This document shows positions 56,040-64,000 of a DNA stretch of 64,000 nucleotides, one piece after another. A model generated the notes under the pieces. It had not been told where the DNA came from, did no database searches, and worked only from the letters and a program-made list of their open reading frames with translations. Source of the DNA: Geothrix sp. PMB-07 (GTDB lineage: Bacteria; Acidobacteriota; Holophagae; Holophagales; Holophagaceae); NCBI RefSeq assembly GCF_030758935.1, contig NZ_CP132333.1, forward strand, positions 2,790,992-2,854,991, in the 5' to 3' direction. The first letter of the stretch is position 1. Every line of letters begins with the position of its first letter. The translations under genes and the position numbers were made by a program.

Positions 56040-58856
56040 ATGTTCGATCTGAATGCCTTCGTCGAGAAGTTCCAGCTGGCCCGCCAGACCGCGCTGGAGA
56101 CCCGCCCCTCCGGCGGTCTCTGCGGCCTGGAGCTGGAGTGGAACCTCATGGATCCCCAGTTCCGCCCCCTGCTCACGGTGGGCACGGGGCCAGACCGCAT
56201 GTCCTTCGTGGACCACCTGCGTGCCAAGGTGCTCGCGCCCTGGACCGAGGAATACCACCAGCTCGAAGTCTTCCACTGGATGATCGAGTTCGTCACCAAG
56301 CCCTACCACACGCCCAGGGGCGCCGTGTACGAGGGCCGCCTGCTGGAAGGCGCGCTCATCAACGCCCTGGCCAAGGCGGGCCGCGCCTTCGGCGAGCCGC
56401 TCCACTACTGGCACGGCAACCTGCTCGTGCTGCCCAAGATCGGGCCCGACTGTGTGCCCGAGTCCTGGCACCTGGCCAAGCGCCGCTACCTGCAGCGCTG
56501 CGTGGACATGTACGGGACGGAGCTGGCCACGGCCGGCACCCACTCCAACCTGAGTCTGCCGGAGCCCATGCTGGCCTGGGACTTCATGCACCTGAGCGCC
56601 GCCGAGCGGGGCGACATCCACCTGGACGACTACAAGAACCAGGTCTACATCACGGGCACGCGGCTCATGCGCGCCTTTGCGGCCGTGTTCATCGCCGCCA
56701 GCGCCAGCACGCCCCTGCAGGCCTCCGAAGAGGACGGCAAGCCTGTCGTGCGCCTCACGCCCTTTGAATCCGTGCGCAACCTCACCTTCCCCAACCCGCC
56801 CGCGCTGGATGTGCCGGACCTCAACCGCAGCCACCCGGATTACCTGCGCCTGTCCTACGAGCTGGTGCGCAGCGGCGTGCGCTTCGGCAACAACAACTGG
56901 ATCCCGGTTCGCGCCCGCTCCCAGGCCGAGCCCGTGGAGCGCCTCATCCAGGTCACCAGCGACCAGCTGCATGACATCTACGCCCGCGGCCTCTTCGCCG
57001 CCGGCGAGACGCGCAACGTGGAGGACATGGCCGCCCAGATCGAGCGGCAGAACCTCTTCGCCCGCATCGACCTGCCCATGGCCCGCGTGGAAGTGCGCAC
57101 GGACGACCCCTGCCACGACCTGGCCCTCGATGTGGCCAACCTCACGCTGAAGCACCTGCTCCTGCTCCGCTTCTACGCCGATCCCGACTTCGCCCGTGGC
57201 TTCCGCTACGACGCCGAGGACATCAAGCGGGCCCGCCGCAACGAGAACCTGGCGGCCAAGGAAGGTCTGCGCGCGATCATCGAGGATCCCCTCACCGCCA
57301 AGCCCATCGCCTTGTCGGCGTTCCTCGACTGGACGCTGCAGCAGATGCGGCCGATGGCCGAGGCACTGGGCCTCTGGGACGACCTGCAGCCCCTGCGCGA
57401 CCTCGCCGCGGGCGCGCCCAGCACCGCCGAGAAAATCCGCCAACGCCTGAAGGCCAAGCTCGGCAGCTCGGACATCGTGCCGGCCGACCTGCTGGTGGAC
57501 CTGGCCGAGGCCCGCAAGGAGCAGGTGCGCAGCGATGTGGAAACCATCACCGCCCACCTGTCAGACCTGGGCGGAGAACAAGGCAAGCTGCGCGACTTCG
57601 TGGAGCATGCGCGGGATGAGGTGCACCTCGATCCCCAGGCGCCGGTGCGCTTCCAGCCCCGGCCCGAGGCCCTGGTGGAAACGGAATACGCCGACAAAAC
57701 GGCCGAAGTGCTGGATCTCTCCCAGCGTCTGGTGCGCATCCCCAGCGTCACCGCCTGCCCCCAGGAGCGGCTGCCCGAGGTGCACCGCGCCGCCACCTTC
57801 GTCTACGACTACCTCCGCAACCACGGCGTGCCCGTGCGCACCTTTGACGCGGGCCCCTTCCCGGCCGTGTTCGCCCATTTCCCCGGCGGCGAGCACGCCC
57901 CCGCCATGCTCTGCGGCCACTTCGATGTGGTGGAACCCGAGCCCGATGACAGCCAGTTCGAACCCAAGATCGAGGGCGACTACCTCTGGGGCCGCGGTGC
58001 CGCGGACATGAAGACGGTGGTGTCCACCTATCTGGTGTGGATGAAGGACACGCTGAAGAAGGGCGCCCCCTACCCGCCCGTGAACCTGCTGCTGCTCGGC
58101 AACGAGGAGAACGGCGAGCAGGAGCCCATGGGCACGCCCCACGTACTGAAGGTGCTCAAGGAAGAAGGCCACGGCTACGAGCCCTCCTTCCTCATCGCGG
58201 GCGAACGCACCGGCGAAAAGGGCACCGAGCTCTGGGGCGAGGTCTGCACCCAGAACCGCGGCGTGCTGCGCTTCGAGCTGGTGGCCCACGGCACCCGGGG
58301 CCACAGCGGCCTGGTGGGCGGCGCCGATCTCACGGAGCGGCTGCTGAGCGCCCGCGAGGCCCTGCGTGAGCTCTTCGCCAAGCACCTCACCCTGAAATCG
58401 GCGGACGGCTGGCAGTCCCTGGCCCGTTTCGCATACATCCAGGTGGGCACGCCCGGCGTGTTCAACATCACGGCGGATCGCGGTGCCCTGGGCGTGGAAA
58501 TCCGTCCCATCCCGCAAGATGACGTGTCGAAGCTGCGGGCCGAGATCGAAGCCCTCGTGGCCGAGCGCCAGCTGGAGTTCATCCCTTCCGCCTGGGAACC
58601 CGGCGTGGCCTGTGATCCCGAGAACCCCTACCTGAAAGCCTTGCTGGCAGGCATCACCGCCGCCGGTGGGGATGTGCGCATCGGCCGCAAGGGCGCCGGC
58701 ACCTCCGCGCGTTTCGCGCCGGGTGGGCAGGCCGTGGTCTGGGGCCAGACCGGCATCGGCCCTCACGCCGCCGGCGAGCGCCACTACATCCCCAGCGTCG
58801 ATCCCTACTACCGGGCCTTGAACGCCTTCGCGGCGCAGCTTCTCAGCACAAAATAG
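56040..58856 (+). CDS. Fusion of glutamate-cysteine-ligase-like domain and M20 metallopeptidase
   Basis: 938 residues from ATG 56040, with GGAG upstream. About 1-420 is a GCS2-type carboxylate-amine ligase domain (GLCGLELEWNLMD, FHWMIEFVTKPYHTPRGAVYEG, GTHSNLSLPEP, RNLTFPNPP). A helical linker follows (about 420-545). About 545-938 is a full M20 peptidase: CGHFDVVEPE (H near 626), WGRGAADMKT (D near 655), GNEENGEQEP (E near 688), GERTG (E near 721), GPHAAGERHY (H near 908). All five metal ligands and the catalytic glutamate are present. It would join making and cutting of amide or peptide bonds in one protein. The product is unknown. Confidence 0.85.
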   Translation: MFDLNAFVEKFQLARQTALETRPSGGLCGLELEWNLMDPQFRPLLTVGTGPDRMSFVDHLRAKVLAPWTEEYHQLEVFHWMIEFVTKPYHTPRGAVYEGRLLEGALINALAKAGRAFGEPLHYWHGNLLVLPKIGPDCVPESWHLAKRRYLQRCVDMYGTELATAGTHSNLSLPEPMLAWDFMHLSAAERGDIHLDDYKNQVYITGTRLMRAFAAVFIAASASTPLQASEEDGKPVVRLTPFESVRNLTFPNPPALDVPDLNRSHPDYLRLSYELVRSGVRFGNNNWIPVRARSQAEPVERLIQVTSDQLHDIYARGLFAAGETRNVEDMAAQIERQNLFARIDLPMARVEVRTDDPCHDLALDVANLTLKHLLLLRFYADPDFARGFRYDAEDIKRARRNENLAAKEGLRAIIEDPLTAKPIALSAFLDWTLQQMRPMAEALGLWDDLQPLRDLAAGAPSTAEKIRQRLKAKLGSSDIVPADLLVDLAEARKEQVRSDVETITAHLSDLGGEQGKLRDFVEHARDEVHLDPQAPVRFQPRPEALVETEYADKTAEVLDLSQRLVRIPSVTACPQERLPEVHRAATFVYDYLRNHGVPVRTFDAGPFPAVFAHFPGGEHAPAMLCGHFDVVEPEPDDSQFEPKIEGDYLWGRGAADMKTVVSTYLVWMKDTLKKGAPYPPVNLLLLGNEENGEQEPMGTPHVLKVLKEEGHGYEPSFLIAGERTGEKGTELWGEVCTQNRGVLRFELVAHGTRGHSGLVGGADLTERLLSAREALRELFAKHLTLKSADGWQSLARFAYIQVGTPGVFNITADRGALGVEIRPIPQDDVSKLRAEIEALVAERQLEFIPSAWEPGVACDPENPYLKALLAGITAAGGDVRIGRKGAGTSARFAPGGQAVVWGQTGIGPHAAGERHYIPSVDPYYRALNAFAAQLLSTK

Positions 58857-59057
58857 GCCCTTCTCACCCCTTGGATGGGCTCGCCTTGCCTGCGTCCCGC
58901 CTTGCCAATGTCCCACGAATGTTGCACCATTTTGCCTGTGGAATCGTGGACGCCATGCCTCGAACCCCAGGCAGTATTCCTGGGTTCGGAGACGGAGCCT
59001 GGGCTGGCTGCGCGCCCCCGGCCTGAAAGAACAAACCCGCGCCTGTCGCGCATCAGC
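58857..59057. other. Intergenic stretch with a hairpin
   Basis: Between the fusion gene and the zinc-ribbon gene. CGAACCCCAGG (58961-58971) pairs with CCTGGGTTCG (58979-58988) with one bulged C and a 7-nt loop. No tRNA can be folded here and no promoter is clear. The frame of the small gene is open upstream from 58875, but the protein similarity starts only at 59058. Confidence 0.4.
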
Positions 59058-59219
59058 ATGGCCTCAGTCTGCAGTTGGTGCCATCGCACTCGTGACCGCC
59101 GAGGCGTCTGGGCTCCGGCCCACCGGCTTCTCTTCGATCACCCAGAACTCGCACAGACCCATGGCGTCTGTCCGGAGTGCATCAAGACCCACTTCCCCAA
59201 CCGGATCTCCGTGGCCTGA
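59058..59219 (+). CDS. Small zinc-ribbon protein
   Basis: 53 residues: VCSWCHRTRDRRGVW near the start and GVCPECIKTHFP near the end, two CxxC pairs about 35 residues apart. The same CSWCK-RD ... GICPDCLKKHYP pattern is often found at the end of PAS/response-regulator proteins; here it stands alone. Probably binds zinc. Function not known. ATG 59058 has no strong ribosome site; the frame extends to 58875 upstream. Confidence 0.6.
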   Translation: MASVCSWCHRTRDRRGVWAPAHRLLFDHPELAQTHGVCPECIKTHFPNRISVA

Positions 59220-59228
59220 GGCCTGTCT

Positions 59229-61103
59229 TCAGAAATCCAGGTTCTCGGTCAGCCGGGTGCCATCCTTCTTGAAGGCCGCCAGGAAGCGGGTGATGCGCCG
59301 CTCGGCTTCGCCGAGGCTTTCCACGCCCAGGTTGAGGTTCAGCAGGTCCACATACCAGGGGGCCTTGAGGTCGCTCTGCACGTAGGTCTGCACGATGGCG
59401 CGGGCGATGGGCAGGGTGGTGTCCTTGGAATCGTCATGCACGTCGCGATTGCTGGCCTTGCGGAGCTTGGCGTATTCCTCTTCCAACAGCCGAGCAAACA
59501 GGGCCGGAGTGAAGGCGTCCCCGGCGGCACAGCCGGTCTCGGCATCGGCCTCGGTCAGCACCGCGCCCTTGTGGATCCATTCCCACAGGATGGAGAGGCG
59601 GATCTCGCCGGTGGCCATGTCCTCCATGAGGTAGAGCACATCGTCGTTACCGAAGAAGTCCGCGGGCTTGAGGGCTGCCGCCTGAAAGCCGCGCAGGAAG
59701 GCGTTGCCGTACTGCAGGGCCACGGAAAGCAGGTCGCGGGCGCCCGCGATGGTGCGCGGCGCGGGCTCCAGCTGCATGAGGCCCGCCGCGTCCTCCGCGG
59801 TGTAGGTGAGGGCCGGGAAAGCCCGCCCGGCCTGGTTGTCCTGGCCCACCTGCTCCCACACGGGACGGACGATGTGGACCATTTTCCAGTGGGCCACCCA
59901 CTTGCCCGAAGCCCCCTCGCGCTGCTCGCGCTCGGCGCCCGCCACCGCCTTCTTCATGCTGGCGGAAACCCCGGCTTCGGAACCCACGGGAATGTTGGGC
60001 TCCATGCCACCCTGCCAGAGGGCGAAGCGGCCATTGCGGTCGGGCGTGTTCATGGCCCGGCGCACGCGGTCCTCATAGACCCGCATGTAGCCGTAGGTCA
60101 TGGTGATCGAGGTGATGTTGGGATTCACGAAGGCCTGGTCCCAGGCCAGAGCATCCGAGACGCTGTTGATGTAGTCCCAGCGGCCGGTGTTGAAACCCAC
60201 GAAGTGCGGCGACAGCGCGGCACGGATCTCCATGAGCTGGAAGCACTGCTCGATCTGCTCCACCAGCACGTAGCACTTGATGGCGCCCACAGGCAGGCCC
60301 AGGTGGTTTTCCAAAGCCAGGATGAAGCTGTTGAAGCAGGCGGCATCCTCGGCGGTTTGCGTCTTGGGCAGGTAGAGGACGATGCTGCGGCCCGCGGCGC
60401 GCAGGCGCTCCTGGTTGTTCACCACGTAGAGCACCATGTCGGCGATGGAGGCGGAGAAGCCGTGGCCATCCAGGCGGATGTGGCGGTCCTCCAGATGCAG
60501 GCCCCGCACCCGGTAGATGATCGTGGTGAAGTCCAATTGCTGCCGCCAGTCGGCGATGATGGGATGACCGAAGAAGCCCTGGGCCCATTGGTTCATCTCG
60601 CGGGAGACGTCTTCCGCCACCTCCAGGAAGAGCGGGCTGCGCGCGATGGCGAGCTTGAGGTTGCGGTGGTTGTCCAGGGACATGGTATCCACCTGGCCCA
60701 GGGCATCCTCGCCGTCGAACATCCAGCCGTCGGCGCCGGAGAGCAGCGCGTAGGCCGCGTTGCGGATGCCGGAGCGTACGTCAGAACGCGGCTTGGTGGC
60801 CGGGCCTGTGCCCTGGATCCACTGCCGCTGAAGGTCGGCCGGGATTATGGCCCCGTCGAAGTTGCCGGCGCGGGCGTCGGCGACGGTGATCTGGGTACCG
60901 GGAATGAGCGAGGCAGGGTCCAGGAAGGCGATGCGCTCGCCGTTGTCCGCGCGGCGTTTCCGCCGGGCCGTGCGCTGGGCCATCAGCTCGCGCCGCCGCG
61001 CATCCAGGGGCGCCAGGGCCTCCAGAGCGCGGAGCACCTCGGGCGTGTAGACGTCGGCGTAATCCTCCAGAATCCCCGAACGGAATTCGAGGTCGATGCT
61101 CAT
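59229..61103 (-). CDS. Malate synthase
   Basis: 624 residues, GGGAGG five bases before ATG 61103. TIM-barrel malate synthase with DGWMFDGEDALGQ, TGRWDYINSV, TMTYGYMRVYEDR, WVAHWKMVHIV and the catalytic region YLMEDMATGEIRLSILWEWIHKG (catalytic Asp near 492), matching the MEDAATAEI of isoform A (AceB). About 90 residues longer than E. coli AceB. It condenses glyoxylate and acetyl-CoA to malate. No isocitrate lyase in the window; glycerate kinase lies just upstream on the same strand. Confidence 0.9.
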   Translation of the reverse strand: MSIDLEFRSGILEDYADVYTPEVLRALEALAPLDARRRELMAQRTARRKRRADNGERIAFLDPASLIPGTQITVADARAGNFDGAIIPADLQRQWIQGTGPATKPRSDVRSGIRNAAYALLSGADGWMFDGEDALGQVDTMSLDNHRNLKLAIARSPLFLEVAEDVSREMNQWAQGFFGHPIIADWRQQLDFTTIIYRVRGLHLEDRHIRLDGHGFSASIADMVLYVVNNQERLRAAGRSIVLYLPKTQTAEDAACFNSFILALENHLGLPVGAIKCYVLVEQIEQCFQLMEIRAALSPHFVGFNTGRWDYINSVSDALAWDQAFVNPNITSITMTYGYMRVYEDRVRRAMNTPDRNGRFALWQGGMEPNIPVGSEAGVSASMKKAVAGAEREQREGASGKWVAHWKMVHIVRPVWEQVGQDNQAGRAFPALTYTAEDAAGLMQLEPAPRTIAGARDLLSVALQYGNAFLRGFQAAALKPADFFGNDDVLYLMEDMATGEIRLSILWEWIHKGAVLTEADAETGCAAGDAFTPALFARLLEEEYAKLRKASNRDVHDDSKDTTLPIARAIVQTYVQSDLKAPWYVDLLNLNLGVESLGEAERRITRFLAAFKKDGTRLTENLDF

Positions 61104-61146
61104 GACAGCCTCCCTATGGAGCCAATGGAATGGGTGTTCCCATTGT

Positions 61147-62298
61147 TCACTGAAATGACTGTAGGAACATGCCTACCTTCAGTAGACGGCAGACCCGCGA
61201 CGCGGCGGCCTCCACCAGGGCACTGCCCTGGGCCATGCAGGCCTCCAGCGCCATGGGCCGGGGCACCACGCTGGCGAGGGCATCGATGCCCTGCGCCAAC
61301 ACCTCATCCGCACCATCCCCCAGGCCGCCCGACAGGCAGATCACCGGCACGCCATAGTGCTTGGCCACCTCGGCCACGCCCACGGGGGCCTTCCCCATGG
61401 CTGTCTGCGCATCCGTGCGCCCTTCGCCGGTCATGACCAGATCCGCGGCCTGGAGGAGGGCGTCGAATCCGGTGGTTTCCAGAACGATGGACACACCCGG
61501 TCGCAGCTTCGCAGCCGTGAAAAAGAGCAACCCTGCACCCAGGCCTCCGGCCGCTCCGGCACCGGGCCGCAGGGCCACCTCGCGGTAGGTGGCGGCGGCG
61601 GCCACGCGGGCGAAGACCGCCAGGGCTGCATCCAATTCGGCCACCATCTCGGGCGTGGCGCCCTTCTGCGGGCCGTACACGGCGGAGGCGCCCCGCGGGC
61701 CACAGAGCGGATTGTCCACGTCGCAGGCCACCAGGATGGAGGCTTCCTGCAGGCGGGGATCCAGGCCGCTGACATCGATCCGGGCAAGGCGTGCGAGGGC
61801 CGCGCCACCCTCGGGCAGATCCCGGCCCTCGGCATCCAGGAAGCGGGCGCCCAGAGCCCGCGCCATGCCCGTGCCGCCATCGTTGGTGGCGCTGCCGCCG
61901 ATGCCCACCACCAGCCGGGCCAGCCCCGCATCCATGGCCGCCTTCATGAGCTGGCCTGTGCCGTAGGTGCTGGTGATCCTGGGATCGCGAGATTCCTTCG
62001 GCACCAGGGGAAGGCCCGAGGCCGAGGCCATTTCAATGAAGGCCGTGGTGCCATCGCCGGAGATGCCCCAGTGGGCGCGCACCGGCTCACCGAGGGGCCC
62101 GCGCACCTCCGTGTGCATGAGCCGCCCTCCCGTGGCGGCCACCAGGGCTTCGACGGTACCCTCGCCCCCATCGGCGATGGGCACCTTGACGACTTCGGCA
62201 TCGGCGAACACCGCGAGGATGCCCCGCTCCATGGCCTCGGCCACGCCCAGGGCCGACACACTGCCTTTGAACGAATCCGGAGCCACGATGATGCGCAT
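61147..62298 (-). CDS. Glycerate 2-kinase, GlxK/GarK type
   Basis: 383 residues. MRIIVAPDSFKGSVSALGVAEAM, VPIADGGEGTVEALV, VGIGGSATNDGGTGMARALGARFLD and MTGEGRTDAQTAMGKAPVGVA are all signatures of the family. It phosphorylates D-glycerate to 2-phosphoglycerate, feeding glycolate/glyoxylate carbon into central metabolism. The gap to malate synthase downstream is 43 nt on the same strand, so the two are probably one operon for glyoxylate use. Confidence 0.93.
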   Translation of the reverse strand: MRIIVAPDSFKGSVSALGVAEAMERGILAVFADAEVVKVPIADGGEGTVEALVAATGGRLMHTEVRGPLGEPVRAHWGISGDGTTAFIEMASASGLPLVPKESRDPRITSTYGTGQLMKAAMDAGLARLVVGIGGSATNDGGTGMARALGARFLDAEGRDLPEGGAALARLARIDVSGLDPRLQEASILVACDVDNPLCGPRGASAVYGPQKGATPEMVAELDAALAVFARVAAAATYREVALRPGAGAAGGLGAGLLFFTAAKLRPGVSIVLETTGFDALLQAADLVMTGEGRTDAQTAMGKAPVGVAEVAKHYGVPVICLSGGLGDGADEVLAQGIDALASVVPRPMALEACMAQGSALVEAAASRVCRLLKVGMFLQSFQ

Positions 62299-62327
62299 GG
62301 GTTCAGGTCTCCATTGCCTTAAAAGAT

Positions 62328-62452
62328 TTCACCACCCTATTTCATCTTGTCTCGCGTATCGGCATGGCCGATACCGAGAAGGCACCAGGGCACCAAGAAT
62401 CACCCAAAAATCCGTTCGCTTTTCTTGGTGGCTTGGTGCCTTGGTGGTTTGC
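62328..62452. repeat. Inverted repeat, CACCAAG word (copy H), interrupted by an insert
   Basis: The right arm (62422-62452) carries TTCTTGGTGGCTTGGTGCCTTGG-type words. Its left partner is split: TTTCACCACC at 62327-62336 and AAGGCACCAGGGCACCAAGAA from 62379, with 42 foreign bases between. The loop is about 21 nt. Same words as copy G. Confidence 0.82.
62337..62378. mobile_element. 42-nt palindromic insert within repeat copy H
   Basis: Splits the left arm exactly between CACCACC and AAGGCACC. It contains the perfect palindrome GTATCGGCATGGCCGATAC (62356-62374), extended by TCTCG/CGAGA on the outside. It looks like a second, smaller palindromic element that landed in the first. Mobility is inferred. 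Confidence 0.55.
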
Positions 62453-62472
62453 ATTTCATGACCAGACGAAGA

Positions 62473-62598
62473 TCAGGGTACCAATCCCGGGAACAGGAAC
62501 GCGAAGCCCCAGGCCATGAAGGCCAGCAGGATCACTTGGGGGATCGTGGACTTGATGGTCTGCCACAGGATGAGGCCTTCCTTTCCGGCCGCCGTGAC
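62473..62598 (-). pseudogene. Remnant: C-terminal end of a membrane transporter, lactate-permease-like
   Basis: Directly after the chemotaxis receptor's TAG the same frame continues for 41 codons: VTAAGKEGLILWQTIKS, then a hydrophobic helix IPQVILLAFMAWGFAFLF, ending GLVP and TGA. The GKEG-L-TIKS pattern recalls the very end of L-lactate permease (GKEGDLFRFTVKHS, from memory). It has no start of its own. Probably the tail of a gene whose body was deleted or replaced. Confidence 0.5.
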
Positions 62599-63999
62599 CT
62601 ACAGGTGGAAGCCCCTGACCACGCCCATAAGACCCTCGGCCACATGGGCCAGCTCCTCGGAGGTCCTGGTGACCTCGCGGACGGTAGCTGCGAGTTGCTG
62701 GGTGGCCGCGGCATTCTGGGTCAACTGCCCAGCGGTGCGGTCCATGAGCGCTTCCACGGTGGCCCCGGTCTGGGCCTCCTGGTGGTCCAGCTTGTCCACT
62801 TCCTGAATGTTGGCCGCGATGGCGCCGATCTGGCTCCGGATGGATTCCAGGTTGCGCAGCGTCTCGGCCACACGATCAGTCCCCTGCGAAACCGTTCCCT
62901 GCGCCTGCTGGATGAGTTGTTCGATATCCTTGGCCGCCTCGGCGCAGCGCTCTGCCAATTTGCGGACTTCCTCCGCGACCACGGAGAAGCCCTTGCCCTG
63001 TTCGCCCGCCTTGGCAGCTTCGATGGCGGCATTCAGGCTCAGGAGGTTGGTCTGATTGGCGATTTCCTGGATGACCTGGACGGCCTGGAAGATGTCTCCG
63101 GTTACCCGCTGGATGTTGCCCATCCCCTCCGAGGCGGCCTGCCCAGACAGCGTGCCCCTCTCGGTTTCCGCCACGGCCAGGCTGCTGCGCTCACCCACCT
63201 GCTGAGTCTGCGTGCTCACCTCAGCCAGATTCCGGCTCAGCCCCTTCATGGCCTGCACCACCTGATCGCCTGAAGACTGCAGCGTCTCGCCGACCCGGGC
63301 GATTTCCTCCACCGAGCGCGCCATCTGTTCTGACGAGGCGGACAGTTCGGTGCTGCCAGAAGCCACCCGCTCCGCCAGCTGCTTCACCTCCAGCACCGTA
63401 GTGCGCAAGCCCGCATTGTAGGCGTTGAAGGCACGGGCCGCGGCCCCCACCTCATCCTCGGATTCGATGGCCAGTTCCCGGGACAGATCGCTGTTCAGCA
63501 GCCCATCCACCAGCCGCCCAAGGGGCCGGGTGATCTTCTTGGCGAACTGAAGCGAAAGGATGAACACCGCTCCGGACAGCAGCAGGGTGGCCCCCAGCAT
63601 CCAGAAAAAGGTGACCGTCACATCCCTTCGCACGTCATCCGTATACACCCCGGTGCCCAGGGTCCAGCCCCAGTCCTTGTACCGCTTCACGTAGGAGACC
63701 TTCGGAACCAATCCCGACTCGCCGGGGCGGGGCCATTCATACTCCAGGAATCCGCCCTCGGCGGCATCGGCCAGCCGATCGAAGTCCCGGAACAGCTTCG
63801 CCTGGCGCGGCTCCAGCGAATCCGTGGCCTTGCCCACCAAGGTGGCCATGGGGTGCTGGATGATGCGCGGGCCTTCGCCCTGGATCCACAGGTAGTTCTT
63901 GCCATCGAAATGGAGGTTGGAGATGAGCTCCTTGGCCCGGGTCTCCGCGTACTGGCGCGTGCGGCGCCCTGCCCGGACCTCCACCTCCTGGTTCTCCAG
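62599..63999 (-). CDS. Methyl-accepting chemotaxis protein, N-terminus beyond the window
   Basis: 466 residues visible; the frame is open to the window edge. Order: end of a single-Cache sensor (KNYLWIQGEGPRIIQHPMATLVG, YVKRYKDWGWTLGTGVYTDDV), a membrane helix (FFWMLGATLLLSGAVFILSL), a HAMP domain (about 170-225 of the visible part), and a signalling domain with the hairpin tip NQTNLLSLNAAIEAAKAGEQGKGFSVVAEEVRKLAE. It senses a small molecule in the periplasm and controls CheA. The C-terminus ends FHL without a CheR-binding pentapeptide. Confidence 0.92.
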   Translation of the reverse strand: MENQEVEVRAGRRTRQYAETRAKELISNLHFDGKNYLWIQGEGPRIIQHPMATLVGKATDSLEPRQAKLFRDFDRLADAAEGGFLEYEWPRPGESGLVPKVSYVKRYKDWGWTLGTGVYTDDVRRDVTVTFFWMLGATLLLSGAVFILSLQFAKKITRPLGRLVDGLLNSDLSRELAIESEDEVGAAARAFNAYNAGLRTTVLEVKQLAERVASGSTELSASSEQMARSVEEIARVGETLQSSGDQVVQAMKGLSRNLAEVSTQTQQVGERSSLAVAETERGTLSGQAASEGMGNIQRVTGDIFQAVQVIQEIANQTNLLSLNAAIEAAKAGEQGKGFSVVAEEVRKLAERCAEAAKDIEQLIQQAQGTVSQGTDRVAETLRNLESIRSQIGAIAANIQEVDKLDHQEAQTGATVEALMDRTAGQLTQNAAATQQLAATVREVTRTSEELAHVAEGLMGVVRGFHL

Positions 64000-64000
64000 G

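Noticed and set aside
58961-58988. Hairpin with GGGTTCG considered as a tRNA T-arm
   Set aside because: No acceptor stem, anticodon arm or D-arm can be placed around it.

Overview
The window is about 64 kb of GC-rich bacterial DNA, densely packed with genes. Most starts follow a GGAG-type Shine-Dalgarno site. The gene mix suggests a Gram-negative acidobacterium of the Holophaga/Geothrix kind: several S46 dipeptidyl-peptidases, TonB receptors, RND pumps, a DctA/DcuSR-type system, MotAB and chemotaxis receptors. This is inference from gene content; the window has no rRNA or other taxonomic marker. I found no tRNA, rRNA or CRISPR array.

Layout. 1-8 kb: end of a TonB receptor, motAB, an rRNA/tRNA-type methyltransferase, a bifunctional Rel (p)ppGpp enzyme, a Nudix hydrolase and a coiled-coil lipoprotein. 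7.6-14.8 kb (minus strand): a copper/silver export operon made of a Cys-rich leader protein, CusC, CusB, CusA and two small exported YHS-like metal-binding proteins. 14.9-21.6 kb: an FAD oxidoreductase, a dicarboxylate symporter with its sensor kinase and regulator, an omega-amidase and an M15-type peptidase. 21.6-26.3 kb: an M1 aminopeptidase, an aldo/keto reductase broken by a frameshift and by a 270-bp element with terminal inverted repeats, MarC, and a complete IS5/IS427-type insertion sequence. 26.4-33.3 kb: a DNPH1-like nucleotide hydrolase and three tandem S46 peptidases. 33.4-44 kb: an outer-membrane protein behind a Crp-like operator, an RND pump whose permease is fused to the start of a TolC-like protein and then frameshifted, a ferritin-VIT iron exporter and a TonB receptor. 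44-52 kb: a MacA-like adaptor with two MacB-type permeases but no ATPase, an exported beta-carbonic anhydrase, an aromatic amino acid decarboxylase and an ArnT-like glycosyltransferase. 52-64 kb: proBA, an aminotransferase, a 938-residue fusion of a glutamate-cysteine-ligase-like domain with an M20 peptidase, malate synthase, glycerate kinase and the end of a chemotaxis receptor.

The most unusual feature is a family of intergenic inverted repeats at about 3.2, 16.0, 26.3, 29.0, 31.1, 56.0 and 62.4 kb, with a single arm at 5.6 kb. The arms of each copy are built from a short word, usually starting CAC, repeated two to four times. The words differ from copy to copy (CACCGAT, CACGGAG, CACAGATT, CACCAAG, GCGGAG) but the architecture is the same. 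One copy is itself interrupted by a smaller palindrome. Other points of interest are the TIR element in the aldo/keto reductase, the RND-TolC fusion, the ligase-peptidase fusion, and two gene-end remnants (a chemotaxis receptor tail and a probable lactate permease tail).
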